Source of the DNA: Azospirillum sp. TSA2s
GTDB taxonomy: Bacteria > Pseudomonadota > Alphaproteobacteria > Azospirillales > Azospirillaceae
Length of the DNA stretch: 64,000 bases
Assembly: GCF_004923315.1 (NCBI RefSeq)
Contig: NZ_CP039644.1
Coordinates: forward strand, 287,632 to 351,631
Reading direction: 5' to 3'
In this document: in pieces, positions 34,826-42,583 of the stretch
Layout of the letters: each line of letters opens with the position of its first letter
Position numbering within the stretch: position 1 is the stretch's first letter
Notes under the pieces: model-generated
Seen by the model: the letters and a program-made list of their open reading frames with translations, nothing else
Database searches by the model: none
Told to the model about the DNA's origin: nothing
Position numbers and translations under genes: made by a program

Positions 34826-36224
34826 CGGCCCGGCCTTTCCCAAAATCTCCTGCCGGTAGCGCCGCGAGTGCGGCGGCAAGCTCGCCACAGGCGGTGAAGG
34901 CGCGGGCGACCACCGGCTCCGGCACCCCATGGGCACGTGCCGTCTCCGGCAGGGCGGCAACCGCATCGGCCTTCGCCGACAGCGCCCCGGCCAACCGCCG
35001 GCCCAACCCTTCGTCCCCAGTGACGGCGGCAACGGCCTCGCAAATCCGCTCGAACCGGATGGGGAAGCCGCCGCCGCGCAGGCACTCCCAGCGGGTCGAT
35101 GGCGCAATCACCCCGGGATCCAGCACCATCGGCGCGAAGTCGAAGCGCGGGGCCAGGCCGACCCAGCCGTCCGGGCGCTTCTGCAAGGCGGTGTTGCGGC
35201 CATGGTTGTCGGTGTCGCCCATCGCCCGGTTCAGCAGGTCGCGCAGCACATACTCGACGATCTCCCCGGCCGGCTCGGTGCAGACGGCATGGAGGACGGC
35301 GATGTAGGCCTCATGCGTCGTCTGATGGCCGAAGGCGGCGACGCCGGCGGCCGACACTAGGCTTTCCTGGCCCAGCCGCGTCACGCCGCCCCCCGACGCA
35401 CCGTTTGCCGACACGGCGCGGTCGAAGCGGGGGATCACCAGCGTGTCGCCGCGGTGGCTCAGCGGCCGGCCGATCCGCAGGCCGAAGCCGCGGGCGATCT
35501 CCAGATAGGGCGCCTCGCAGGCCAGGATCAGGCGATCCTCCGGCCCCTTTGCCCGCGACATCTTGACGATGATATGGTCACGGGCCTCATCATCCCTGAC
35601 CAGGGAATCGGGATACCACAGCCCGTCGTCCTTGCGCGCCAGCAGCAGCTTCGGCCATTCGCCCTGGACGCCGCTCGACCCCGAAGCGATCAGGGCGAAG
35701 CGGCCGGCCATGTCCTGGAAGGCCGCCGAGCGGTCGAAGACCTCGTCCAGCGTCACCCCGGCCACCGTTTCACCGCCCAAGCGCTCCCGCTCGGCCTCAT
35801 AAGCCTGTTTGACGCGAACATTGCCGATGGGACTCCCGGCCCCGCGCAGCAGAAGCGGGAAGGCGAAGCCCTCATCATCGGGATCGAAGCCCATCTCTTC
35901 CGCCAGACGGCGGCGGGCATGGCCTTGGGGCAGCAGGTCGAGCAGGAAGGGCGGCCAATAGTCCCGGCGATGCGCCGCCATATCGACTCGGTCGCGCACG
36001 GACACCGCCCGCCAGTCGATCACCGGCCAGCCGGCGGCAAGCTCCGCGTTGCCGAAGGCGATGAAATAGAAAGGGTCGTATTCGAGCCGGGTGGGCGAGC
36101 GGATCCCGGCCCGGACATTGGCGACCGCCAAATCGGCGGCATCGTGCCAGGCACCGTGATGATGGATCTGGAGAGTCAGGCTTGCACCGTCGCCCATGGC
36201 CGCTTCTTTCACAGAATATTCCAT
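34812..36224 (-). CDS. hipA: HipA-type serine/threonine kinase toxin
   Basis: 470 residues, close to the 440 of E. coli HipA. Recognisable segments: 'SGSSGVQGEWPKLLLARKD' (the S-G-V-x-G-x-x-P-K part of the HipA N-lobe, near 182), 'DHIIVKMSR', and 'NRAMGDTDNHGRNTALQ' near 335, with the catalytic Asp of the kinase, then 'RFDFAPMVLDPG'. HipA kinases phosphorylate aminoacyl-tRNA synthetases and arrest growth. The start at 36224 has no ribosome-binding site and the predicted transcript start is only about 10 bases upstream, so translation may be near leaderless; ATG 36197 is an alternative start. Confidence 0.8.
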   Translation of the reverse strand: MEYSVKEAAMGDGASLTLQIHHHGAWHDAADLAVANVRAGIRSPTRLEYDPFYFIAFGNAELAAGWPVIDWRAVSVRDRVDMAAHRRDYWPPFLLDLLPQGHARRRLAEEMGFDPDDEGFAFPLLLRGAGSPIGNVRVKQAYEAERERLGGETVAGVTLDEVFDRSAAFQDMAGRFALIASGSSGVQGEWPKLLLARKDDGLWYPDSLVRDDEARDHIIVKMSRAKGPEDRLILACEAPYLEIARGFGLRIGRPLSHRGDTLVIPRFDRAVSANGASGGGVTRLGQESLVSAAGVAAFGHQTTHEAYIAVLHAVCTEPAGEIVEYVLRDLLNRAMGDTDNHGRNTALQKRPDGWVGLAPRFDFAPMVLDPGVIAPSTRWECLRGGGFPIRFERICEAVAAVTGDEGLGRRLAGALSAKADAVAALPETARAHGVPEPVVARAFTACGELAAALAALPAGDFGKGRADAAP

Positions 36225-36276
36225 TTAAGTGGAGCGTTTTGGAAGGATAGTCCCAATAACATACCATTACAATGGT
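36220..36276 (-). promoter_or_regulatory. hipAB promoter with two palindromic operator candidates
   Basis: On the minus strand TTGTAA (36267-36272) and TATCCT (36244-36249) are 17 bases apart. A perfect inverted repeat ACCATT-AC-AATGGT (36263-36276) covers the -35. A second imperfect palindrome, TCCATTTAAGTGGA (36220-36233), spans the expected transcript start and the hipA start codon. Two operators around the promoter are what HipB-type autoregulation uses. Confidence 0.5.
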
Positions 36277-36435
36277 GTGTTTCCCTGTGGACCGGCATCA
36301 GTGATGCCGTCGTTTCCGAACAAGGACGGGCGCAGTGGCCCGCTCCAAAAGGCCGCAGCCCTGGACGCGCTGATGTCGACCGGCCATCGTGCTATGGTCC
36401 GCACCCGATACACCACCAATCTGGATTTTCCCGCC

Positions 36436-37200
36436 ATGACAGCCGTCTACAACCCCATGGACCTGACCGGCCGCCGCATCCTGGTGACCGGGGCGTCGGC
36501 CGGGATCGGCCGGGCGACGGCGGTGGTGCTTGCGAAGCTCGGTGCAAGGCTGGTGCTGAACGGCCGCGACGAGGAACGGCTGGCCGAGACCGCCGACCGC
36601 CTGGACGGCGACGACCACGCCGCCGCCCCCTTCGACCTGTCGAACCTCGAAGCGGTGCCGGGCTGGATGAAGGGGCTGTGCGCCGACGACGCGCCCTTCG
36701 ACGGCATCGCGCACTGCGCCGGCATCCAGACGCTGCGGCCGATCCGCATCTTCTCCGCCGCCTTCTTCGACGAGGTGATGCGGGCCAACCTGGGCAGCGC
36801 GCTCGCGCTCGCCCGCGGGCTACGGCAGAAGGGCTGCCATGCCGAGCGGGCGGCGATGGCGCTGATCTCCTCCACCGCCGCGACAGCAGCCTCGCCGGGC
36901 AACGTCGTCTATGCCGCCAGCAAGGGCGGCATCATCGCCGCCACCAAGGGGCTGGCGGTGGAGTTGCTGAGCGACGGCATCCGCGTCAACTGCGTGGTTC
37001 CCTCCATCGTCGAAACCGAGCTGATCGAGCGCGGCAAGCAGAAGCTGACCGCCGAGCAGTACGAGCATCTGCGCACGCTGCAGCCGCTGGGCTTCGGCCA
37101 TCCCGACGACATCGCCCACATGATCGCCTATCTGCTCGCCGACACCAGCCGCTGGATGACCGGGTCCATCGTCACGGTGGACGGCGGCCGCACCGCCTGA
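36436..37200 (+). CDS. Short-chain dehydrogenase/reductase (FabG-like)
   Basis: 254 residues from ATG at 36436; earlier in-frame ATGs lie in the hip regulatory region. '[18 protein letters not shown]' is the TGxxxGIG loop, 'IAHCAGIQ' the NAG-like motif, '[11 protein letters not shown]' the catalytic Ser, 'VVYAASKGG' the YxxxK, and '[13 protein letters not shown]' the FabG-like end. First of four tightly spaced genes (SDR, Rieske, Rieske-type catalytic protein, GNAT). A 3-ketoacyl or keto-sugar reductase role is likely; the KAS III gene nearby favours a ketoacyl substrate (inference). Confidence 0.8.
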   Translation: MTAVYNPMDLTGRRILVTGASAGIGRATAVVLAKLGARLVLNGRDEERLAETADRLDGDDHAAAPFDLSNLEAVPGWMKGLCADDAPFDGIAHCAGIQTLRPIRIFSAAFFDEVMRANLGSALALARGLRQKGCHAERAAMALISSTAATAASPGNVVYAASKGGIIAATKGLAVELLSDGIRVNCVVPSIVETELIERGKQKLTAEQYEHLRTLQPLGFGHPDDIAHMIAYLLADTSRWMTGSIVTVDGGRTA

Positions 37201-37208
37201 GCCACGTC

Positions 37209-37838
37209 ATGACCAACGACGTTCCCGAAAATCGCTGGTTCCACCTCTGCATGGCGGATGACCTCGCCAGCCCCAACGCCTTCGTCACCACGCGGGTGGG
37301 GGCGGTGCCGCTGGTGGCGCAGAACATCAAGGGGCGGGTGGTCGCCTTCCGCAACGTCTGCACCCACCGCTTCGCCGTGATCCATGGCGAGCCGTCGGGC
37401 TGCGGCCCGCTGCGCTGCCCCTATCACGGCTGGAGCTTCGACGCCGACGGCGTGCCGGTGGGGCTGCCCTTCAACCCGACCGACTTCCAGCTGGAGGCCG
37501 AGGGCCGCCGCCGGCTGGCCCTGCACCCGGCCTCGCTGGCCCGCTGCGGCCGGCTGGTCTTCGTCCGGGTGGCCACCGACGGCCCGTCGCTGGAGGAGGA
37601 GCTGGGAAGCGATCTCTTCGTCCGGCTGGCCGCCCTGTCCGACGCCTTCCCCCGCCGCGGCGATGCGGTGGAGCCGGAGGACGATTGGGAGCGCATCGAG
37701 GCCGCCAACCTGCGTCTGCATCTGGCGCCAGACGGCGCGCTGGTGCTGCACAGCGCCGCCCCGCCCGGTGCCGACCGGCGCTTCTCCCGCACCGTCACCT
37801 TCCATCCCGCCACAGCTGACGCGGAGCTGCCGGCATGA
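37209..37838 (+). CDS. Rieske [2Fe-2S] protein lacking a catalytic domain
   Basis: 209 residues, 8 bases after the SDR. The Rieske ligands are intact: 'NVCTHRFAVIHG' and 'LRCPYHGWSFDADG' (C-x-H and C-x2-H). In a full Rieske oxygenase alpha subunit a non-haem-iron domain of about 200 residues with a D/H/H site would follow; here only about 120 residues remain and no such motif is seen. The next gene supplies a catalytic-like domain without Rieske ligands, and the two genes overlap (ATGA). Together they look like one oxygenase split in two. Confidence 0.75.
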   Translation: MTNDVPENRWFHLCMADDLASPNAFVTTRVGAVPLVAQNIKGRVVAFRNVCTHRFAVIHGEPSGCGPLRCPYHGWSFDADGVPVGLPFNPTDFQLEAEGRRRLALHPASLARCGRLVFVRVATDGPSLEEELGSDLFVRLAALSDAFPRRGDAVEPEDDWERIEAANLRLHLAPDGALVLHSAAPPGADRRFSRTVTFHPATADAELPA

Positions 37839-38824
37839 GCGCGCATCCCGTCCAGAGCGTCATCCCCGAGGCCGGCGCCTTCTTTCCCCACAGCCATTTC
37901 TGGACCGGGGAGGCCTTTGCCCGGGAGCGCGAGCGGGTCTTCGGTCGCTGCTGGCTCTATATGGGCGTCTTCGACGACACCAACCTCCTGACCGCCGAGA
38001 TGGCCGGCCTGCGCTTCGAACTGCGGCGCCAAGGCGAGGCCATGGACGGCGTCTGCCGCGACGGGGAACGGGTGCGGCCCCTGCAGATCGACCGCTGCGG
38101 CGCCCTGGTCTTCGCCCGCGTCACTCAAGAGGGCGGGCCGACCCTGACCGAGCATCTGGCGCCCTATGGCGAGCGGCTGGCGATGATGTCGACGAACTGC
38201 CTGAACCCGCAGGCCCCCGTCGGCATCGCGTTCCAGGCCAACTGGAAGGCGCTGGTCGAGAACACGATGGACGATTTCCACGGCTCCACCGTCCATCCCG
38301 ACACCATTCATCCCGCGGTGCATCCCGACTGGCAGAGCCACCTCGTCACTGAACGCTACGGCGCCAACAGCGATTCCCGCTGGCTGCTGGCCGACGGCAC
38401 CGCCGGCTGGTGGGCGAAGCTGGACGCCAAGCTGCGCATGCGCCGCTTCGCCATTGAGTCCTTCTACCGCCACACCTTCATCTTCCCGAACTTCTATCTG
38501 GCGACCTTCTATGGCGCGACGGTGATCCCGCACCGGGTCGATCCCGTCGCCCCCGACGCCTCGGTCCTGCGATGGCAGCTGTTCCTGCCCACCACCCGGC
38601 TGGAGACGGCACGCGAGCAGGCCTTCCACCGCTCCACCGCCGCCTATCTGATCGAGTCCGCAAGCACGGTGATCGCCGAGGACCGCCCGGTCTGCGAGGC
38701 GGTGCAGCAGGGCCGTCCCGGCATCGCCGACCTTCCCCACATCACCGGCATCTACGGCCGGCGCGAACGCCGCATCCTCGACTTCCATCAGGCGATACTG
38801 CGGCAACTGGGAGAGGCCGCATGA
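37835..38824 (+). CDS. Rieske-oxygenase-type catalytic protein without Rieske ligands
   Basis: 329 residues. The N-terminus ('FWTGEAFARERERVFGRCWL') is that of ring-hydroxylating oxygenase alpha subunits. Where the Cys/His Rieske ligands should come, the sequence is shortened and has none. The non-haem-iron site is present: 'NWKALVENTMDDFHGSTVHP', giving N/E-x-D-x2-H-x4-H. The enzyme therefore seems to need an outside Rieske centre, most likely the product of the preceding, overlapping gene. Substrate unknown; hydroxylation or demethylation of a sugar or acyl group is plausible in this context. Confidence 0.7.
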   Translation: MSAHPVQSVIPEAGAFFPHSHFWTGEAFARERERVFGRCWLYMGVFDDTNLLTAEMAGLRFELRRQGEAMDGVCRDGERVRPLQIDRCGALVFARVTQEGGPTLTEHLAPYGERLAMMSTNCLNPQAPVGIAFQANWKALVENTMDDFHGSTVHPDTIHPAVHPDWQSHLVTERYGANSDSRWLLADGTAGWWAKLDAKLRMRRFAIESFYRHTFIFPNFYLATFYGATVIPHRVDPVAPDASVLRWQLFLPTTRLETAREQAFHRSTAAYLIESASTVIAEDRPVCEAVQQGRPGIADLPHITGIYGRRERRILDFHQAILRQLGEAA

Positions 38825-39384
38825 GCGGCACCCTGACCTTCATCGAGCCGACGGAGGAGCACGCCCAGCTGCTGCTCGACTGGCGCACCCGCCCCGACAT
38901 CGCCGGCCAGATGCTGAGCGTCGTCCCCTACGACGTGGAGCGGCAGAAGGCGTGGCTGCGGCGCTGTGCGGAACGGGACGACTATGTCCACCGCATCCTC
39001 TGCGTCGACGGGGAACCGGCCGGCCATGTCTCCATCACCGTGACCGAGCCGGTTTGGAAGATCGCCACCATCGGCGTGCTGATGGGCGAGCGGGCAGGGC
39101 GGATGGGGGCGGCCCCGCTGAACTTCGCCTACATGCTGAACCATGTCTTCTTCACCATGGGGCTGCGCAAGGTGGTGAACCACATCCTGGGCACCAACAG
39201 CCCCCGCCTGCTGAAGGGGCAGCCGATGATCGGCTACCGCCCCGTCGGCGTGCTGAAGCGCCAGGTGGTGAAGGATGGGCAGGAGATCGACCTCCACATC
39301 TTCGAGATGCTGGCCGAAAACTGGCTGACGGTGCGCGAGCGCTTCCGCATCTACCAGGACATGGACGGGCGGGAGTGGCGGTGA
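38821..39384 (+). CDS. GNAT-family acyltransferase, PseH-like
   Basis: 187 residues; ATG overlaps the previous stop (ATGA). 'FIEPTEEHAQLLLDWRTRPD' at the N-terminus and the arrangement to 'MGLRKVVNHILGTNSPRLLK' fit GNAT acyltransferases of the PseH/amino-sugar N-acetyltransferase type. PseH acetylates a 4-amino sugar with acetyl-CoA. With KAS III and SDR genes close by, an unusual acyl donor is possible. Last gene of the four-gene unit starting at 36436. Confidence 0.65.
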   Translation: MSGTLTFIEPTEEHAQLLLDWRTRPDIAGQMLSVVPYDVERQKAWLRRCAERDDYVHRILCVDGEPAGHVSITVTEPVWKIATIGVLMGERAGRMGAAPLNFAYMLNHVFFTMGLRKVVNHILGTNSPRLLKGQPMIGYRPVGVLKRQVVKDGQEIDLHIFEMLAENWLTVRERFRIYQDMDGREWR

Positions 39385-39412
39385 GGCCGGTGCATGAATC
39401 TCCTTCACCGTA

Positions 39413-39440
39413 TTGACATTAGAAGCTTAGACTGTAAAAT
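39413..39440 (+). promoter_or_regulatory. Strong sigma70-type promoter of the AbiE-like operon
   Basis: TTGACA at 39413-39418 and TAAAAT at 39435-39440 with a 16-base spacer, in a short AT-rich stretch right after the GNAT gene. Expected transcript start about 39447, just before the long palindrome. Confidence 0.65.
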
Positions 39441-39451
39441 TGATCTCTGAT

Positions 39452-39502
39452 CACACATAGCCATAACGCATGTCCTTAGGACATGCGTTATGGCTATGTG
39501 TG
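39452..39502. promoter_or_regulatory. 51-bp perfect palindrome (24-bp arms, 3-base centre) upstream of the AbiEi-like gene
   Basis: The left arm 39452-39475 and right arm 39479-39502 are exact reverse complements around TTA. It begins about 5 bases after the predicted transcript start and ends 14 bases before the preferred antitoxin ATG. There is no following T-run, so it is not a terminator. AbiEi antitoxins repress their own operons by binding inverted repeats in the promoter region, so an operator, possibly also an mRNA hairpin limiting translation, is the best reading. Confidence 0.7.
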
Positions 39503-39516
39503 TGCAAGGCTTCCAA

Positions 39517-40458
39517 ATGGACAATGCTTCAGGCTTCATCGCACTGCCATCATTCAAGCGGACACGCCTCGCTACGGCTGTACTGGAGGGGCTAACCGCA
39601 GACGGGGAAGCGGTCACCACCCGCTACGAGGTCTGGCGCCGGCTCCTTCACATATGGAACACCCCGAAGGGTCGGGGGCTTTTCCGCGGCGAGATGCCGG
39701 GCGCAATCCAAGCCCAGCGCGTCGTCAAGAACCTGATCCGGACCCATGGGCTGACCTCCGATCCCGATTATGGCCGCAACGTCTACCGCGTCCTCGGCCT
39801 TGGCGATGCGCCGGCGGAGGAGGTGTTCGCGCTCGCCACACCCTTCGGCTATGTCGCGCATCTGTCGGCGATGCAACGCTGGGGCCTGACCGACCGGCGG
39901 CCGGACGCTTTGCATCTTGTCGTGCCCGCAGCACCCGCTGCGCGCCGTCTGGCGGAAGAGCGCATGGCGGAGGACCGCCGGCAATTCCCCGATGCCGCCA
40001 AAGAGGAAAACGAGGTCCCGCTCACCAACCCGCGTCCTCCGGCGATCCTGCGCGGGCGGAAGACCGTCACGGTGACGGCCAAGGAGATGGGCAGCTGGAT
40101 CCGGGTGCGGGGCGGACACACCCGACTCGCTACGGTGGGACAGACCTTCCTCGACATGCTGGACCGGCCAGATCTGTGCGGCGGGATGGCCCATGTCCGC
40201 GACGTCTGGCGCGAGCATGCCGACATCCATCTGGAGGAGATTGCAGCATCCATCGACGACAGCGGGTCCCCCATCGTCAAGGTGCGGGCCGGCTATCTGC
40301 TCGACGAGTTGCTCGGGCTGGGTGACGACGCCAGGGCAGCGGAGCGGATCGCCGGATGGTTGCGCTTCGCCCAGCGCGGCAGTTCCCGCGTTCTGGATCC
40401 GTCCAAGCCCTTCGCGACGGACCATTCGGAAAAATGGATGCTCTCGCTCAATGTCTGA
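39517..40458 (+). CDS. AbiEi-like antitoxin (type IV toxin-antitoxin)
   Basis: 313 residues from ATG at 39517, preferred over 39490 because AAGG lies 7 bases upstream and 39490 falls inside the palindrome. The N-terminus has a winged-helix-like segment ('RLATAVLEGLTADGEAVTTR'), followed by a middle 'GYVAHLSAMQRWGLTD', typical of AbiEi proteins with their 'A...sAl.~hgLtd' stretch. It overlaps the nucleotidyltransferase toxin gene by 8 bases. AbiEi represses the operon and counters the toxin without binding it. Confidence 0.65.
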   Translation: MDNASGFIALPSFKRTRLATAVLEGLTADGEAVTTRYEVWRRLLHIWNTPKGRGLFRGEMPGAIQAQRVVKNLIRTHGLTSDPDYGRNVYRVLGLGDAPAEEVFALATPFGYVAHLSAMQRWGLTDRRPDALHLVVPAAPAARRLAEERMAEDRRQFPDAAKEENEVPLTNPRPPAILRGRKTVTVTAKEMGSWIRVRGGHTRLATVGQTFLDMLDRPDLCGGMAHVRDVWREHADIHLEEIAASIDDSGSPIVKVRAGYLLDELLGLGDDARAAERIAGWLRFAQRGSSRVLDPSKPFATDHSEKWMLSLNV

Positions 40459-41365
40459 TCCGACGCCTGACGAGCACGCAATTCCCAAGATCGTCGACAT
40501 CACCGCCTGGATCGAGCGGGCACGCCGCGATCCCCTGACCTATGCCGAGCGGCAGGCGACCGAGGTGATCCTGGCCGCATTGGGCGGGTTGCCCGGCTAT
40601 CGCGGGCGCTTCTTCCTGAAGGGCGGCATCCTGATGGCGGTGGTGTATGGCAGCCCGCGCAACACCGGCGATCTCGACTTCACCACCGACCTGCCGGCCT
40701 CCCCGGATCTGGGGGAACGGCTGCGCACGGAACTGGACCGCGCCTTCCCACGGGTGTGCGCCCGGCTCGGCTATCCCGACCTGCTGCTCAGGGTCCAGAC
40801 GGTGCGGGAAATGCCGCGGCCGTTCGCCGGACCTCGTCACCTGTCCTTCCCCGCGCTGAAACTGGGCATTGCCTTCGCCCGCCGCGACGACCCGTCGGCC
40901 CGCTTCCTTCAAAAGGAAAGCTCGCCCAACGCCGTCATCGTCGAGGTCAGCTTCGACGAGCCCGTCCACGCCGTCGAACTGGTCCGGTTGAACCCCGACG
41001 GGCCGACGGTCGCCGCCTACGGCATCACCGACCTGATCGCGGAGAAGTTCCGGGCTCTGCTGCAGCAGGTATCCCGCAACCGCTATCGGCGGCAGGACGT
41101 CTACGACCTCGCCCATCTGGCTGACCGCTTCTCTCCCGATGCCACCGAATGCGTGGCGATCCTCCGGACTCTGCGGGACAAGTGCGCGGCGCGCGGGATC
41201 GTCCCGACGGCAGCCTCGCTCGACGATGCCGCCCTGGTCGAGCGGGCGCGGTCCGAATGGCACACGCTGGAACAGGAGGTCGGCGAACTTCCCGATTTCG
41301 ACGCATGTCTGGAGAAGGCAAGGCGTCTCTACCGCAGCCTGCCCTGGGATGACGCGGCGTCCTGA
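40451..41365 (+). CDS. AbiEii-like nucleotidyltransferase toxin
   Basis: 304 residues. 'FFLKGGILMAVVYGSPRNTG' followed by 'DLDFTTDL' is the KGG...D-x-D signature of AbiEii/AbiGii nucleotidyltransferases; 'ITDLIAEKFRALLQQVSRNR' followed by 'YRRQDVYDLAHLAD' matches the 'EK...R...KD.YDL' part. Such toxins modify tRNA acceptor ends and cause growth arrest or abortive infection. Start overlaps the antitoxin end, giving coupled translation. The pair interrupts the run of oxygenase genes. Confidence 0.75.
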   Translation: MSDPTPDEHAIPKIVDITAWIERARRDPLTYAERQATEVILAALGGLPGYRGRFFLKGGILMAVVYGSPRNTGDLDFTTDLPASPDLGERLRTELDRAFPRVCARLGYPDLLLRVQTVREMPRPFAGPRHLSFPALKLGIAFARRDDPSARFLQKESSPNAVIVEVSFDEPVHAVELVRLNPDGPTVAAYGITDLIAEKFRALLQQVSRNRYRRQDVYDLAHLADRFSPDATECVAILRTLRDKCAARGIVPTAASLDDAALVERARSEWHTLEQEVGELPDFDACLEKARRLYRSLPWDDAAS

Positions 41366-41376
41366 AAAGCCAAGCC

Positions 41377-42498
41377 TCAGCCCTCCAACATCCCCCGCCA
41401 CACCGCGTGGAACTGCTGGATGCGCTCCTCGTTCAAGCCCAGCACCGCGGGGCGCTCCGTCTGGCGGCAGCCGCGGAAGGCCAGTTCCGACGCCTCCTGA
41501 TCCTCGCGCAGCAGGGCGACGTTGAGATCGCGCGCGCCCTCCTCGATCAGCCGGCGGGCGGCGGGGCCGCCCTTGCCGGCATCGCCGTCCGGATCGGCCA
41601 GGAACAGGCGGAGGTTCAGGGCGCAGCGGTCGGGGCCGAGCGGGTCGTAGGTCTGGACGCTCATCACCGCGCCGCGGGTGAAACCGATCTCCAGGTTGGG
41701 GAAGATGTGCAGGTGGTCATAGTCGCGCAAGGCATGGCTGGGGCGGAAGCCCAGCCGCTCCGACACGCCGTCCCACCAGCGGGCACTCTTGTCCGACATG
41801 CCGGTCACGCCGCGGGAATGGGCGCCGTCATAGTCGCAGCGCCAGTCGCCCTTCACCAGCTTGCGGAAGGTCGTGGGGTGGGTGAGGTCGGCATGGTAGA
41901 CCTCCAGCACGCTCTCCACCCCCATCTTCCAGTTGGCGGCCCATTCCATCGACCGCTCCTCGAAGGGGCGGACGAAGATTTCCGAGGCATGGCGCAGCAC
42001 GTCGGCATAGACGCCCAGCCAGTCGCCGAGGCCCAATCCCTCCGCCGCCACCCGCAGGAAGACGAAGCGGCCGCACACCCCGACCGCCACCGGCGTCAGG
42101 GCACGGCCGCAGCGGCCCTCGCGGTCGAGGCCGAAATTCGCCTCGTTGCCGGGAATGCCGTAGGGCACGCCGTCGCGGTCGAAGGTCCAGCCGTGATAGC
42201 CGCAGCGCAGCATACCGTTGCCGCGCGGCGCCCGGTGGATCATGGCGAAGCGGTGGGTGCAGACGTTGCGGAAGCCCCGCAGCTCCCCGTCGAAATTCTG
42301 CACCAGCACGTCCAGCCCGCCGATCCGCCGGGTCAGATAGTCGTTCGGCCGGGCAAGCTCGTCGGTGAAGCCGGCGAAGACCCAGGATTGGCGGAAGACC
42401 CGCTCCTCCTCCGCCCGGAAGATCTCCGGATCGTGGTAGGCGGCGGGGGCGATGCCGGGGACGGCCTTGGCGGCGACGAAGGGGAGGGGGCTTTCCAT
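41377..42498 (-). CDS. Rieske non-haem-iron oxygenase, alpha-subunit type
   Basis: 373 residues from ATG at 42498; longer frames upstream run through the beta-propeller gene. Rieske ligands: 'NVCTHRFAMIHRAPRGNG' then 'LRCGYHGWTFDRDG'. Non-haem-iron site: 'NWKMGVESVLEVYHADLTHP', with E-x3-H-x4-H, so the usual D/N before the first His is replaced by other acids nearby. A complete single-chain oxygenase, in contrast to the split pair at 37209-38824, with which it shares the 'VCTHRFA.IH' segment. No ferredoxin or reductase gene is nearby. Substrate unknown. Confidence 0.8.
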   Translation of the reverse strand: MESPLPFVAAKAVPGIAPAAYHDPEIFRAEEERVFRQSWVFAGFTDELARPNDYLTRRIGGLDVLVQNFDGELRGFRNVCTHRFAMIHRAPRGNGMLRCGYHGWTFDRDGVPYGIPGNEANFGLDREGRCGRALTPVAVGVCGRFVFLRVAAEGLGLGDWLGVYADVLRHASEIFVRPFEERSMEWAANWKMGVESVLEVYHADLTHPTTFRKLVKGDWRCDYDGAHSRGVTGMSDKSARWWDGVSERLGFRPSHALRDYDHLHIFPNLEIGFTRGAVMSVQTYDPLGPDRCALNLRLFLADPDGDAGKGGPAARRLIEEGARDLNVALLREDQEASELAFRGCRQTERPAVLGLNEERIQQFHAVWRGMLEG

Positions 42499-42583
42499 GG
42501 GGCCGAAGGGTAGCCCGCGCGCCGCCGGCCGGTCCAGGGCACAGCGGGTCGCAGGTGTCGGGTCGCAGGTCTCCCCTCTCCCG

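Noticed and set aside
39452..39502. Palindrome as a rho-independent terminator for the GNAT operon
   Set aside because: No T-run on either side, and a good promoter precedes it in the direction of the AbiE genes.
39490..39516. Earlier ATG for the AbiEi-like gene
   Set aside because: It lies inside the right arm of the palindrome and has no ribosome-binding site; ATG 39517 has AAGG at a good distance.
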